From NCBI GenBank assembly GCA_964463135.1, contig CAYXBA010000005.1:62001-126000 (forward strand): DNA of 64,000 nt, read 5' to 3'. Below are positions 48,499 through 58,012 of this stretch, piece after piece; position 1 is the stretch's first letter, and every line of letters starts with the position of its first letter. The translations under genes were made by a program, and so were the position numbers. The notes below the pieces were generated by a model. The model was given only the letters and a program-made list of their open reading frames with translations. It was not told the origin of the DNA and searched no databases. Source of the stretch: UBA6898 sp964463135. Its GTDB lineage: Bacteria; Nitrospirota; Thermodesulfovibrionia; Thermodesulfovibrionales; UBA6898.

Positions 48499-49612
48499 TA
48501 TTGCCTCCGAAAAGACCCTGCGGCCGGAAGATCATCAGAAAAACGATGCCGGCACCCAATGCCAGCATACGGTACATCTGAATATCTCTCAGTGCCTCGG
48601 GCAGGGCAACAAGGAAGATCGCACCGACAATGACCCCTGCAATGCTGCCCAGACCTCCCAGTATCACCATGCAGAGGATCAGGACCGACTCCATGAACGT
48701 AAAGCTTTCAGGCGAGATGAACCGCATCTTGGCAGCAAAGAGACAACCGGCAAGGCCTGCCCAGAACGCGCCGAATGAAACAGCATACAGCTTATAGCGT
48801 GTACTCCGGATGCCCATGGCAGATGCTGCGATCTCGTCTTCGCGCAAGGCTATCCATGCCCTGCCAATGTTGGATGCAAGGACCCTTCTGATGACAATGA
48901 CGGCAAGAACGACAAAGAAAAGCACGAGATAGTAAAAGGAGGAAAGAGCTGCAAGGGATATGGTGAAAAAGTACGGCGCATCGATCCCGCTGATGCCGTT
49001 CGGCCCCTTGGTGAAGCTGTCCCAGTTGTTGAGCGTTATCCGCACGATCTCTCCAAAACCGAGCGTCACAAGTGCAAGATAGTCACCCTTCAGTCTGATG
49101 GCCGGCGCAGCAAAGACGAAACCGGCTGCAGTGGTGATGATCAGGGAGAGCGGCAGCGCTGACCAGAAGCCCAGCCCGAGCCGTGTATTCAGCAGCGCAA
49201 AGCTGTATGCGCCGATTGCGTAGTATGCCACGAAACCGAGGTTCAGGAGGCCTGTAAAGCCGACGACGACATTGAGGGCAAGGGCAAGGATGATATAGAT
49301 GCCCGCAAGCACCGCAACATCCATGATGTAGTTCCGGGCAAACAGGGGCATAATCAGCGCCGGAAGGATCAGCAGCAGGAGCGCGCGGGGATCCTTCGGT
49401 GTGAGCTTTTCGATCTTCTCCCTGAGCATTTCTGTTGTCCTGAAAAAAGGACCGGACAGTCTGGATGCCAGTGTAATTGCCATGAGAGCAAGGAAGAGAA
49501 TGATAAAGAGAAGTCCAGCAGCCCGGAGGCCCTTGAACGGCAGAAAGAGCAGGGCTGACCAGAGGCTTACGGCAGCCGGCCTGAGCAGTGTCTTTCTGAT
49601 CGTGCTGTTCAT
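48482..49612 (-). CDS. livM: Branched-chain amino acid ABC transporter permease
   Basis: A 376-residue inner-membrane permease. It has two extra N-terminal helices, a cytoplasmic charged loop around residues 60-80, then about eight helices. NVVVGFTGLLNLGFVAYYAIGAY, RLKGDYLALVTLGFGEI and GGLGSIAGVIVGAIFLV are family motifs. Its start overlaps the livH stop by four bases. Confidence 0.92.
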   Translation of the reverse strand: MNSTIRKTLLRPAAVSLWSALLFLPFKGLRAAGLLFIILFLALMAITLASRLSGPFFRTTEMLREKIEKLTPKDPRALLLLILPALIMPLFARNYIMDVAVLAGIYIILALALNVVVGFTGLLNLGFVAYYAIGAYSFALLNTRLGLGFWSALPLSLIITTAAGFVFAAPAIRLKGDYLALVTLGFGEIVRITLNNWDSFTKGPNGISGIDAPYFFTISLAALSSFYYLVLFFVVLAVIVIRRVLASNIGRAWIALREDEIAASAMGIRSTRYKLYAVSFGAFWAGLAGCLFAAKMRFISPESFTFMESVLILCMVILGGLGSIAGVIVGAIFLVALPEALRDIQMYRMLALGAGIVFLMIFRPQGLFGGNSASRS

Positions 49613-50511
49613 ATCTTCTCTTCCGAGGCCTTTCCGAGAAGCCCTGCAGGCTTGACCAGGAGGATGATGATCAAAATGATGAAGGCATAGGCATCTTTGT
49701 ATTCGCTCGAAATATAGGCTGCGCCGAGGCTCTCGATAAGCCCGAGGAGGATGCCGCCGAACATGGCTCCCGGGATATTGCCGATGCCGCCGAGAACTGC
49801 CGCGGTAAACGCCTTGATGCCGGCGGAGTATCCGATGGAATAGTTCACCAGTCCATAGTAGGCGGAAACCATCATACCTGCCACTGCAGCGAGACCAGAA
49901 CCGATGACGAACGTGATCGAGATGATATTGTCCGTATTAATGCCGACGAGGGCAGCCATGTTCTTGTCCTGGGCGACTGCGCGCATTGCCTTACCGGTCT
50001 TTGTCCTGCTGATAAAGGCGTGGAGGAGCAGCATGATCATGCCCGAAAAGCCGATGATGGCCGCCTGAAGATAGCTGATCCGGGTGGCAGCAACCATGAA
50101 GCCTGCATTGCCGACTACCGGCGGAAATACCTTGTCTGTAGCGCCCTGGGTGATCATTACATAGTTCTGCAGAAAGATCGAAACGCCGATCGCGCTGATC
50201 AGGGGGCTGAGTTTGGGGGCATGCCGGAGCGGCTTGTACGCAAGTTTTTCCATGGTAAAACCGTAGGATGCGCAGAAGAGGACCGTCAGTATGAAGGTGC
50301 AGAGGAGCGCCACGGGAAGGCTGTATGCGGTCAGACCGATGGTAGTGAAAAAGCCGAGGATGATGATGCCGAGATAGGCGCCGAGCATATATATCTCGCC
50401 ATGGGCGAAATTGATCAGTTCGAGAATGCCATAGACCATGGTATAGCCGAGCGCGATCAGTGCATAAACACTGCCGAGTGTCAGGCCATTGATGATCTGT
50501 TGGAAGAACAC
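49609..50511 (-). CDS. livH: Branched-chain amino acid ABC transporter permease
   Basis: A 300-residue permease with eight or so helices. The N-terminal GLTLGSVYALIALGYTMVYG is the LivH hallmark, with FAHGEIYMLGAY and GGIGNIPGAMFGGILLG following. It is the first gene of livHMGF. No periplasmic binding protein (LivJ/K) gene is beside the operon, so the binding protein is encoded elsewhere or this set transports another substrate, such as urea or short amides. Confidence 0.92.
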   Translation of the reverse strand: MFFQQIINGLTLGSVYALIALGYTMVYGILELINFAHGEIYMLGAYLGIIILGFFTTIGLTAYSLPVALLCTFILTVLFCASYGFTMEKLAYKPLRHAPKLSPLISAIGVSIFLQNYVMITQGATDKVFPPVVGNAGFMVAATRISYLQAAIIGFSGMIMLLLHAFISRTKTGKAMRAVAQDKNMAALVGINTDNIISITFVIGSGLAAVAGMMVSAYYGLVNYSIGYSAGIKAFTAAVLGGIGNIPGAMFGGILLGLIESLGAAYISSEYKDAYAFIILIIILLVKPAGLLGKASEEKI

Positions 50512-50578
50512 AGGGAATATTACCAGAAAGAACGCGCAGAGGGAAACGACAGGGCAGGGGGAGTGAGCCGAACTAGGT

Positions 50579-51895
50579 TCAGTTCTTTACTTTTCTGATT
50601 GTATCTCTGACGCGTGTTTCATAAAAGTCTTCGATCTTGGCCATTATCTCAGGATTTGTCTCGATCAGCTTTTCGATGTCCAGACGGGAGATCTCGTACA
50701 CCTCGACCGGTCCGTCAGCTATCACCGCAGCGGTCCGCGGCCGCCCTGTCAGGAAGCCGACCTCGCCGAAGATATCCCCCTCTCCGAGTACGGCAAGTTC
50801 GAGTTCCCTGCCTAACATATGTGCGATGACCCGTGTTTTTCCGGACCTGATGATGTACATGGAATCTCCGGCATCACCTTCCTCGATCACGTGCTGCTTA
50901 TCCCTGTATTTGCGGATGGCAAGGTCATTCATGAAACTCGTGACCATTGTTTCCGGCAGGTCCCGAAAGATTTCCGGTATCATCCTCTCCTTGCGCTCCG
51001 AGAGCGGGGTGAGCAGTTCTCCTATCTCTTCGGAGAGGTCCTCAGAGGGTTCAGCAGGCGTCTGCCCATAGGTGAGATTAATGGTGTCATCGTCACCGAT
51101 AGTCCTTGCCCCGGTCAGCCTCTCAGCCTCAGGCTTGAACATCCTGGTTTCGAGGGCTTCGTAAGCAGAATCGAGCCATTCCTCATTTTCATCAGCACTC
51201 TTTGAAGGTTCAGGCACAGGCGTCTCTGACTCCTGCAGGCTGACCATATCAGGAGCTGGTTCATCGCAAAGCGCTTCAGGTTCAGGTGCGGCAGGCGCAT
51301 GAGGTTCAGGAATGGCTGCTTCCTGTGTCAGGTGCGTCTCTGCAGTCAATGAGGTGCTTTCAAACATGGATGTCATGTCAGTCGCTGCCATTTCGGGACT
51401 GACCTTGCTATCTTCTGATGCCTCCGGAGAAACCGCGGTCCTTTCGAGCCAGTCAGAACTCCCGGGAACTTCAACCACTGCGGTCAGAGCCTCCGCAGGA
51501 ATGGTGGGCTGAATTTTCGGTGTCTCTCCCGCAGGCGTTGCCGCAAAGGCGGGTGGCGGTATATGAGAGGCTGCCTTGACAGACTCGAATTCATCCATCA
51601 GCATTTCGGCGCGCTGGATGATCTCAGGATTTTGGGGATCGAGCCGCAGCGCTATTTTGTATGTGGCGAGTGCTTTCTGGGCAAAGCCCTGCATGCGCAG
51701 GATCTGAGCTGCATGGGTGTATGCGGCGATCGCCTCGGCCTTATCGTCTGTCCGCTGGCATACGTCGCCGATCTTCATGAAGGTCTGAGGGTTGTTCTTC
51801 TCCTGCTTCGCGATCAGCTGAAGGATATTTTTTGCGGATTTCCAGTCCTCTTTCCTGACCGCGTCGAAGTATGTTTCCCATTGTTCTTTTGCCAT
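50579..51895 (-). CDS. TPR plus cyclic-nucleotide-binding-domain protein
   Basis: A 438-residue soluble protein. N-terminal TPR-like helices (about 1-110, QTFMKIGDVCQRTDDKAEAIAAYTHAAQIL) are followed by a long, acidic, Pro/Glu-rich disordered linker (about 115-300) and a C-terminal CRP-like cyclic-nucleotide-binding domain with QHVIEEGDAGDSMYIIRSGK, LGEGDIFGEVGFLTGRPRTA and VEVYEISRLD. There is no DNA-binding domain, so it probably acts through protein contacts. I chose the ATG at 51895, which has AAGG upstream. The linker is low-complexity and may vary between strains. Confidence 0.85.
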   Translation of the reverse strand: MAKEQWETYFDAVRKEDWKSAKNILQLIAKQEKNNPQTFMKIGDVCQRTDDKAEAIAAYTHAAQILRMQGFAQKALATYKIALRLDPQNPEIIQRAEMLMDEFESVKAASHIPPPAFAATPAGETPKIQPTIPAEALTAVVEVPGSSDWLERTAVSPEASEDSKVSPEMAATDMTSMFESTSLTAETHLTQEAAIPEPHAPAAPEPEALCDEPAPDMVSLQESETPVPEPSKSADENEEWLDSAYEALETRMFKPEAERLTGARTIGDDDTINLTYGQTPAEPSEDLSEEIGELLTPLSERKERMIPEIFRDLPETMVTSFMNDLAIRKYRDKQHVIEEGDAGDSMYIIRSGKTRVIAHMLGRELELAVLGEGDIFGEVGFLTGRPRTAAVIADGPVEVYEISRLDIEKLIETNPEIMAKIEDFYETRVRDTIRKVKN

Positions 51896-52092
51896 AGATG
51901 CCTTGACCTTGAAGTCCCCCGTTCTGTGTGCTCTCATTTAAATACAAAAAAGGTGTTTTGTCAATCGCCGGAACGGCCTTGCCTGTCCCTTCAGGCGTGG
52001 CCAAAGCCCTTTCTTTCGAACGAATGAGAGCGACAAGAGGGCATATTGACTCATTATGGCTGCTTATGGTAACATTGCGGGTCAGTTTTAGA

Positions 52093-52160
52093 GGTTTCTG
52101 AACGGGCAAAACCGCAAAGACGTTAAGAATACCCCTGCCTTTGCAGGGGGTTTTTATTTT
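52093..52160 (+). promoter_or_regulatory. Attenuator-like leader with terminator before the gene at 52173
   Basis: A terminator hairpin (CCCCTGC 52132-52138, loop CTTT, GCAGGGG 52143-52149, then GTTTTTATTTT) ends only a few bases before the GGAGGGG ribosome-binding site. Upstream, GGTTT (52093-52097) can pair with AAACC (52109-52113). GCAAAG (52114-52119) can pair with CTTTGC (52139-52144), which would break the terminator stem. The gene before it points the other way, so the terminator cannot serve that gene. This suggests transcription attenuation or an unrecognised riboswitch. The gene-free stretch is 51896-52172. Confidence 0.5.
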
Positions 52161-52172
52161 CCGGAGGGGACG

Positions 52173-52559
52173 ATGGCTAACAGACAGCAGCATGCGGCAA
52201 AACTGGAATTAAAGAAACAGAACACGTTTGCGGCAGGGCTGCTTTCAGAACGTTTCCCCCAGGTCACCGGTATGGTGATCCATATGACCTACTATCAAAA
52301 CGGCATCAACCCTGTTCTCATGGTGCGCACCCTCAATGTTTTTCCTACGTCTGCTGCCTATTTCAAAATGGACTGCATGATCAAAGGCTGCGAGAACGGT
52401 GGATTTGACCTCACGCCGGTGATCAAGGCCATGATCAAGGACCGTAAGAAAGAGAAGAAAGGGTCTATCGCCTGCAAGGGAAAGGTTGACGCTGTCAGTG
52501 GTGACCATGCAAGCGTTGATTACGATATATCCGTCAAATACGGCAAGTCTCCCCGGTAA
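52173..52559 (+). CDS. Conserved-looking small protein of unknown function
   Basis: A 128-residue soluble protein I do not recognise. It begins with a basic, Gln-rich helix (NRQQHAAKLELKKQN), followed by strands (TGMVIHMTYYQ, VLMVRTLNVFPTS), a Cys pair in DCMIKGCENGGFD, a Lys-rich segment KDRKKEKKGS, and a final strand pair DHASVDYDISVKYG. The GGAGGGG site four bases before the ATG is strong. Its control by the leader terminator just upstream is the main interest. Confidence 0.7.
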   Translation: MANRQQHAAKLELKKQNTFAAGLLSERFPQVTGMVIHMTYYQNGINPVLMVRTLNVFPTSAAYFKMDCMIKGCENGGFDLTPVIKAMIKDRKKEKKGSIACKGKVDAVSGDHASVDYDISVKYGKSPR

Positions 52560-52623
52560 GATATTCCCTTTTCAAACCAGGATTTATCTGCATCAGGCGT
52601 GAACGAAAATTTCCGGAAAGATA

Positions 52624-53097
52624 TCAGCCTGCTGGTGTCTGCCGGGAACAAAGGAACTTCTTTTCGATCTCCTGCACTTTCATCAATCTTCTTGCATGGC
52701 GCTCCAGGTTTGAAAACCGTGCGTTAAGAAAGGCCGTGACGATCTCTTCCGCAAGATTGGGACCTATGACCCTTGCGCCGAGGCAGAGCACGTTCATGTC
52801 ATCATCTTCAACTCCCTGGCGGGCTGAGAACGTATCATGGCAGACAGACGCCCGTATCCCGGGAACTTTGTTCGCCGCTATGCAGGCACCTACGCCGCTG
52901 CCGCAGACGATGATGCCGCGGACCGTTTTTTTCCTTATGAGCTGATCTGCAACCGTCAGGGCAAAATCAGGATAATCCGAGGGCCTGGCATTATGAGCCC
53001 CCAGATCAGTGACCGTATGACGGTTCTTCTTCAGAAATGCAATGATCTCTTTCTTCAGATGAAAACCGCCGTGGTCTGACCCGATCGCTATTTTCAT
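52624..53097 (-). CDS. rpiB: Ribose-5-phosphate isomerase B
   Basis: A 157-residue enzyme that interconverts ribose-5-phosphate and ribulose-5-phosphate. GSDHGGFHLKKEI is at the N-terminus, the active-site Cys is in VCGSGVGACIAANK, and VCHDTFSARQGVEDDDMNVL follows. It lies four bases after tkt, forming a pentose-phosphate operon. Confidence 0.94.
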   Translation of the reverse strand: MKIAIGSDHGGFHLKKEIIAFLKKNRHTVTDLGAHNARPSDYPDFALTVADQLIRKKTVRGIIVCGSGVGACIAANKVPGIRASVCHDTFSARQGVEDDDMNVLCLGARVIGPNLAEEIVTAFLNARFSNLERHARRLMKVQEIEKKFLCSRQTPAG

Positions 53098-53101
53098 GCT
53101 A

Positions 53102-55099
53102 CTATTTCCTGAGCAGTTTCTTTGCCCTTGCTGCGATATTTTCCTTCGTAATACCGAACTTCTCGAACAGGACCTTTGCCGGTGCTGATGCGCCGAAGCG
53201 GTCGATGCCGATCACATCACCCTTCAATCCCACGTACCGGTACCAGCTCTGCGTCGCAGCAGCTTCGACCGCAAGTCTCTTCTCGACCTTCAGAGGGAGG
53301 ACCGCATTTTTATAAGCCGCGGTCTGCTGTTCAAAGACCTCAAAGGAAACCATGTTCACTACACGTGCTTTTACGCCTGTCTTCTGCAGCTCTTCTGCTG
53401 CAGCAAGGGTCGGATGTACCTCTGCGCCGGAAGAAAGAAGAATGATTTCGGGTGTGCCTTTGCAGTCAAGAAGCACGTACCCGCCTTTTTCCGCCCCCTC
53501 TGCAGCGCCGTATTTCTTTCTGTCCAGCACCGGCAGGTTCTGCCGCGAGAGGATCAGTGCATGCGGCCTCTTCGGGTCCGTGATGGCGAGTTTCCATGCA
53601 ATGGCTGTCTCATTGGCGTCTGCGGGCCTGATAACGTAGAGATGCGGCATTGCCCTGAGACTGCTGAGATGCCCGATCGGCTGGTGCGTGGGGCCGTCTT
53701 CGCCGAGGCCGATCGAGTCATGGGTAAAGACATATACAGCGTGTGTCTCCATGAGAGCTGCAAGCCTGATGGCCGGCCTCATATAATCGGAGAAGACGAG
53801 GAATGTGCCGCCGTACGGAATGAGCATTTTGCTTAATGCCATGCCGTTCATGATCGCGCCCATGGCATGTTCCCTGACACCGAAGTGGATATTCCTGCCG
53901 CCTTTTGCAGTCCCGAAGTCAGCATATTTTTTGAGATGCGTGTTGTTCGACGGCGCGAGGTCTGCAGAGCCGCCGACGAGATGGGGGAGCTTGTCAGCTA
54001 TGGCATTGAGCACCTTGCCTGATGCGCTTCGCGTTGCAATGCTGCCGTCTTCGGGCTTGAAGACCGGCAGAAGTTTTTCCCAGCCTTCGGGCAGTTTCCC
54101 GGATGACAGTCTGTCCCAGGTCTTTGCCTGCTCAGCATATTTCTTTGCGTATCTGCTGAACAGGGTCTTCCAGGCGGCTTCATCTTTTTTGCCGTTCTGG
54201 ACCGCTTTTCTCATGGTGCGGAGGACCTCGGCAGGTATGTAGAATTTCTTCAGCGGCATGCCCAGGTTCTGCTTGGTGATCTTAAGCTCTTCCTCACCAA
54301 GCGGCGAACCGTGCACATCAGGCGTGTCCTGCTTGTGAGGACTGCCGAAGCCGATATGGGTGCGCACCAGGATGATCGACGGCTTTGTTCTCTCTTTCTT
54401 TGCCGCGGCAATGGCCTTTTCGATGCCCTTGAGATCTTCCCCGTCAGCACGCTGCACATGCCAGCCGTAAGCAGCGAATCGCTTCGCAACGTCTTCGGTG
54501 AAGGCAATATCTGTCGTGCCCTCGATCGTGATCTTATTGTCAGAATACAGATATACGATCTTGCCTAGCTTTAGGTGGCCTGCTAATGACGCAGCCTCGG
54601 AAGAAAGACCTTCCATCAGGTCGCCGTCGCTTACAATGCCGTAGATGTTGTAATCGACAAGCGGAAAGCCCGGCCTGTTGAACATGTCGGCAAGGTATTT
54701 CTCCGCCATGGCCATGCCGACGCCTGTCGCAAAGCCCTGGCCGAGCGGGCCGGTCGTTGTTTCTATGCCGCAGTCAAGACAATACTCGGGATGGCCCGGG
54801 GTCTTGCTCCCCCACTGCCTGAAGTTCTTTATGTCATCGAGAGATATATTATGGCCGGTCAGATGGAGAAGGCTGTACAGAAGAGCTGAACCATGGCCCG
54901 CAGAGAGCACGAACCTGTCGCGGTTCTGCCAGTAGGGATCTTTCGGGTTATGCCTCAGGAATCTGTTCCAGAGTACGTATGCCATGGCAGCATCCCCCAT
55001 GGGCATGCCGGGATGGCCTGAATTTGCCTGCTGCACAGCGTCAGCAGAGAGCATCCGTATTGTATTTATGCAGAGTTGATCAAGGTTCATCTTTTTCAC
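53102..55099 (-). CDS. tkt: Transketolase
   Basis: A 665-residue thiamine-diphosphate enzyme of the non-oxidative pentose phosphate pathway. Seen motifs include SGHPGMPMGDAAM, DRFVLSAGHGSALLYS, GPLGQGFATGVGMAMA, the TPP motif SDGDLMEGLSSEAASLAGH, and FGVREHAMGAIMNGMA. I prefer GTG at 55099 (GGAGG four bases upstream); an ATG three codons later is the alternative. Frames extending further upstream would add an unrelated N-terminus. It is co-transcribed with rpiB. Confidence 0.95.
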   Translation of the reverse strand: MKKMNLDQLCINTIRMLSADAVQQANSGHPGMPMGDAAMAYVLWNRFLRHNPKDPYWQNRDRFVLSAGHGSALLYSLLHLTGHNISLDDIKNFRQWGSKTPGHPEYCLDCGIETTTGPLGQGFATGVGMAMAEKYLADMFNRPGFPLVDYNIYGIVSDGDLMEGLSSEAASLAGHLKLGKIVYLYSDNKITIEGTTDIAFTEDVAKRFAAYGWHVQRADGEDLKGIEKAIAAAKKERTKPSIILVRTHIGFGSPHKQDTPDVHGSPLGEEELKITKQNLGMPLKKFYIPAEVLRTMRKAVQNGKKDEAAWKTLFSRYAKKYAEQAKTWDRLSSGKLPEGWEKLLPVFKPEDGSIATRSASGKVLNAIADKLPHLVGGSADLAPSNNTHLKKYADFGTAKGGRNIHFGVREHAMGAIMNGMALSKMLIPYGGTFLVFSDYMRPAIRLAALMETHAVYVFTHDSIGLGEDGPTHQPIGHLSSLRAMPHLYVIRPADANETAIAWKLAITDPKRPHALILSRQNLPVLDRKKYGAAEGAEKGGYVLLDCKGTPEIILLSSGAEVHPTLAAAEELQKTGVKARVVNMVSFEVFEQQTAAYKNAVLPLKVEKRLAVEAAATQSWYRYVGLKGDVIGIDRFGASAPAKVLFEKFGITKENIAARAKKLLRK

Positions 55100-55282
55100 A
55101 GCGCCTCCAGGTGTAGTGGTTAGTTCAGAAGACAGGAATCTCCCCATGGGACAGCCAACATCGGGATGCACTGATGTTACAAAAATCGGGCAGGGCAAAT
55201 CAACTTCGGCCAGGCAGACGCATAAATATTGTCCCGGCCGCATGATATAATTGTTCATATTTGCGTTAACGAGGAGTCATGC

Positions 55283-56023
55283 ATGAAACGGGTTCGCTGG
55301 TATCTTTTCCTTACCATAGCGCTGGTCAGCATTTCAGCGGTCTTTTATTTTATTCAGATCGAGATCTTTCGCAAGACCGAGGACACCTTTTTTTATATGC
55401 TGCAGGATATCGCCTTTGTGCCGGTTCAGGTGCTGCTCGTAACCCTCTTCCTGAACCAGCTGCTTACCATGAGGGAGAAGAGGGTGCTTTTGAAGAAGCT
55501 GAACATGCTGATCGGCACCTTTTATATAGAGGTCGGGACCGAACTCATGAAACAGCTCTATTGCTTCGGCAGTGATCTCGCCTCCGTGAAGGAAAAGATG
55601 CGTGTTGCAGGCACATGGACAGAAAAGGATTTTATGCATGCCCGCACTGCAGTGAAAACTGCACAATACAGCATAGACAGCAGAAGCGGTGATCTGCAGG
55701 AACTCAAGGCCTTCCTTTCAGAAAAGAGGACCTTTCTGCTGAGCCTCCTGGCAAATCCCAACCTGCTTGAACATGATGCATTCACCGATCTGCTTTGGGC
55801 CGTGTTCCACCTTGTTGAGGAGCTTGCTGTGCGGGAAGATTTTGGTAACCTGCCAAGGACTGACCTTGATCATCTCTCGGGAGATATAAAACGTGCCTAC
55901 TCCCAGCTGCTGGTGGAATGGCTCTCGTACATGGGCCATCTTAAAGCAGATTATCCATACCTTTATTCCCTGGCGGTCAGGATGAATCCAATGGACCCGG
56001 ACGCCAACCCGATCGTGCAATAG
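55283..56023 (+). CDS. Two-helix membrane protein of unknown function
   Basis: A 246-residue protein. Two membrane helices come first (about residues 6-25, YLFLTIALVSISAVFYFIQI, and about 38-58), with a large, mostly helical cytoplasmic part after them (KLNMLIGTFYIEVGTELMKQL, LHELVEELAVRED-like segments). The ATG at 55283 has GAGGAG six bases upstream. I recognise no family. It is followed 11 bases later by a small protein gene on the same strand, so they may work together. Confidence 0.75.
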   Translation: MKRVRWYLFLTIALVSISAVFYFIQIEIFRKTEDTFFYMLQDIAFVPVQVLLVTLFLNQLLTMREKRVLLKKLNMLIGTFYIEVGTELMKQLYCFGSDLASVKEKMRVAGTWTEKDFMHARTAVKTAQYSIDSRSGDLQELKAFLSEKRTFLLSLLANPNLLEHDAFTDLLWAVFHLVEELAVREDFGNLPRTDLDHLSGDIKRAYSQLLVEWLSYMGHLKADYPYLYSLAVRMNPMDPDANPIVQ

Positions 56024-56034
56024 AAGGGGGTCTT

Positions 56035-56244
56035 ATGTCTGAAGAAAAGGCTGTGAGCGTTGAGTTTTGTCTCGGCAAGGAGAGCCAGGAAACTTCGAAC
56101 TATGACGAGATGCTGAAACATGCGGGCCACAAGATCCAGGTCGTCGCTTTCCCGCGAGGCGTTCAGGTTCTGAAGGTTTCGATGGAATGCGTCACCTGCA
56201 ACAAGGTGCTGATCGAGTATGACAACCCGGCATACGAGGAGTAG
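56035..56244 (+). CDS. Small two-Cys protein of unknown function
   Basis: A 69-residue soluble protein. It has FCLGKESQ, HAGHKIQVVAFP and ECVTCNKVLIEYDN, the last giving a CxxC that could bind zinc, though only one such pair plus one Cys is present. An AGGGGG site precedes the ATG. It converges with the phosphomutase gene five bases away. No family is recognised. Confidence 0.65.
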   Translation: MSEEKAVSVEFCLGKESQETSNYDEMLKHAGHKIQVVAFPRGVQVLKVSMECVTCNKVLIEYDNPAYEE

Positions 56245-56249
56245 ACGTT

Positions 56250-57878
56250 TTACCTGCCAAGGGCTTCTATGGTCATGCGCTCTGCTGCTTCGAAGACCGC
56301 CTTCTTGCCTTCTTCTGTGCGTGCCTCAATATAGAACCTGACCTTTGGCTCAGTGCCTGAAGGCCTGATCATGAGCCACGAGCCGTCATCAAAGACCAGT
56401 TTCGTGCCGTCAATGGTGATAACATCCTTTATTGTCCGCATCTGACCGCCGACAGACACGGTCGTGCCTTTACGGTAATGCTCGCTGATCACCGAGAGCT
56501 TCCTGATCAGGGGCTCACCGACCAGCGAACGGTCCACTGAGATGCCCGAACGATCAGGATAGAAATGGCCGAACTCATCCATGATCTCGCCGAGATAGAC
56601 GCTCAGGTTCTTGCCGGTCACTGCCATCATTTCCAGCGCCAGGAGAAGGCCGAAGAGTGCGTCTTTTTCAAGGGTATGGTTGTACCCTGAGATGCCGTCC
56701 GACTCCTCAAATGCAGCGATCGCCCGTTCATGCGATGATGAAAGAAGATACGGCCTGAAGTTCTTGAACCCGACCCTGGTCTCTTTGACCGGTATACCGA
56801 GCTTTTCTGCGACCGCGTTGACACAGTTGCTCGTGCCGGCCGATTTTACGACAACGCCGTTGATCTTCTTGTGTACATGGAGGAAATGGACGGCCATGGC
56901 CCCGAAATAGTTCATGGCGACCTGTATGGTTCCGTCCGTAAAACGGATACGGTCGCCGTCAGGGTCCATGATCACGCCGAGTTTTAACGCGGAGCTGCTT
57001 TTGGCGAGAATTTTCTCTACCCCTGCCATATTCTTTTCAGAGGGCTCAGGTGCCACACCGCCAAAGAGGTAGTCATCAGCGGTCCTGAGATAGGAGATCT
57101 TCGGACTTTCGCCGAGAATGCGCTGCACCCTGCCTCGCGTTGAGCCATGAACATTGTCTATGCAGATAGCGCAATCTGACTCGTCAATGAACTTCCTGAT
57201 CCTGTCCAGGTCTATTGTCTTCCTCTGCCTGAGAAAATCGATATAGAGCGCGGACAGGTCGATCGTTTCGACATGGTCAGGCTCAACAGGCTGCAGTATG
57301 GCAGCCTCCTGCATCATGCGATTTGCTGTTTCTTCGATCTTCGCGGTTATTTCTGAGCCGGCCGGCCCTCCGTCCGAGGGATTGAACTTGAATCCTGCGT
57401 AATTTGCCGGATTATGCGAAGGCGTAAGATTAATGGCGCATGCCGCCCCGAGCATTTCGATGCCGGCCGAGATCTCCGGCGTGGCGACCTCTCCGGCATA
57501 CCAGGTCCTGATGCCTGCCTCCTGGAGGAGGCCGATCACCTCCCGGCTGAATTCCGGACCGAGAAAGCGGTTGTCATGACCGACAATAACGCCGCGCTTC
57601 CTGATCTCATCAAGGTCCCTTACGCCCATTGCCTGCATTACCACGGGGTCGTCTGAGCTGAACATCCCGATGATCGCAGATGTGACGATGCGGACATTGT
57701 TGAAGGTATAATCAGTGCCGATCTCGCCGCGCCATCCTGACGTGCCGAAGACGACCGGTGATGGCGCGGTGTTCTCGCGTGCGAACGCTTCGATCTCTGA
57801 CAGAAGATGCCGGTTTTGTTCTACGTCGGAAAGTATTGTTTTCCAGCAGGCTGAGGCGTTTGTATGAGAAGGCAACAT
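56250..57878 (-). CDS. Phosphoglucomutase/phosphomannomutase family protein
   Basis: A 542-residue alpha-D-phosphohexomutase. The catalytic phosphoserine is Ser154 in TPSHNPANYAG, the Mg2+ loop is DPDGDR at 305-310, the sugar-binding loop is FEESDGISGYNHT, and the phosphate-binding RPSGTEPKVRFYIEA is near the C-terminus. It interconverts hexose 1- and 6-phosphates for glycogen or cell-envelope sugars. Whether glucose or mannose is preferred cannot be told. Confidence 0.92.
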   Translation of the reverse strand: MLPSHTNASACWKTILSDVEQNRHLLSEIEAFARENTAPSPVVFGTSGWRGEIGTDYTFNNVRIVTSAIIGMFSSDDPVVMQAMGVRDLDEIRKRGVIVGHDNRFLGPEFSREVIGLLQEAGIRTWYAGEVATPEISAGIEMLGAACAINLTPSHNPANYAGFKFNPSDGGPAGSEITAKIEETANRMMQEAAILQPVEPDHVETIDLSALYIDFLRQRKTIDLDRIRKFIDESDCAICIDNVHGSTRGRVQRILGESPKISYLRTADDYLFGGVAPEPSEKNMAGVEKILAKSSSALKLGVIMDPDGDRIRFTDGTIQVAMNYFGAMAVHFLHVHKKINGVVVKSAGTSNCVNAVAEKLGIPVKETRVGFKNFRPYLLSSSHERAIAAFEESDGISGYNHTLEKDALFGLLLALEMMAVTGKNLSVYLGEIMDEFGHFYPDRSGISVDRSLVGEPLIRKLSVISEHYRKGTTVSVGGQMRTIKDVITIDGTKLVFDDGSWLMIRPSGTEPKVRFYIEARTEEGKKAVFEAAERMTIEALGR

Positions 57879-58012
57879 GATTGCTCCTTAATTTTTTGTC
57901 CTATTTTACTGCAAAGCCGATGCATCGGCAACCGCAGTATTTTTTCGCATCCATAGTCGCAAATCCGCGAGTATGATAAAATGGTCTTGCAACGACTTCA
58001 GGGAGGATTATT

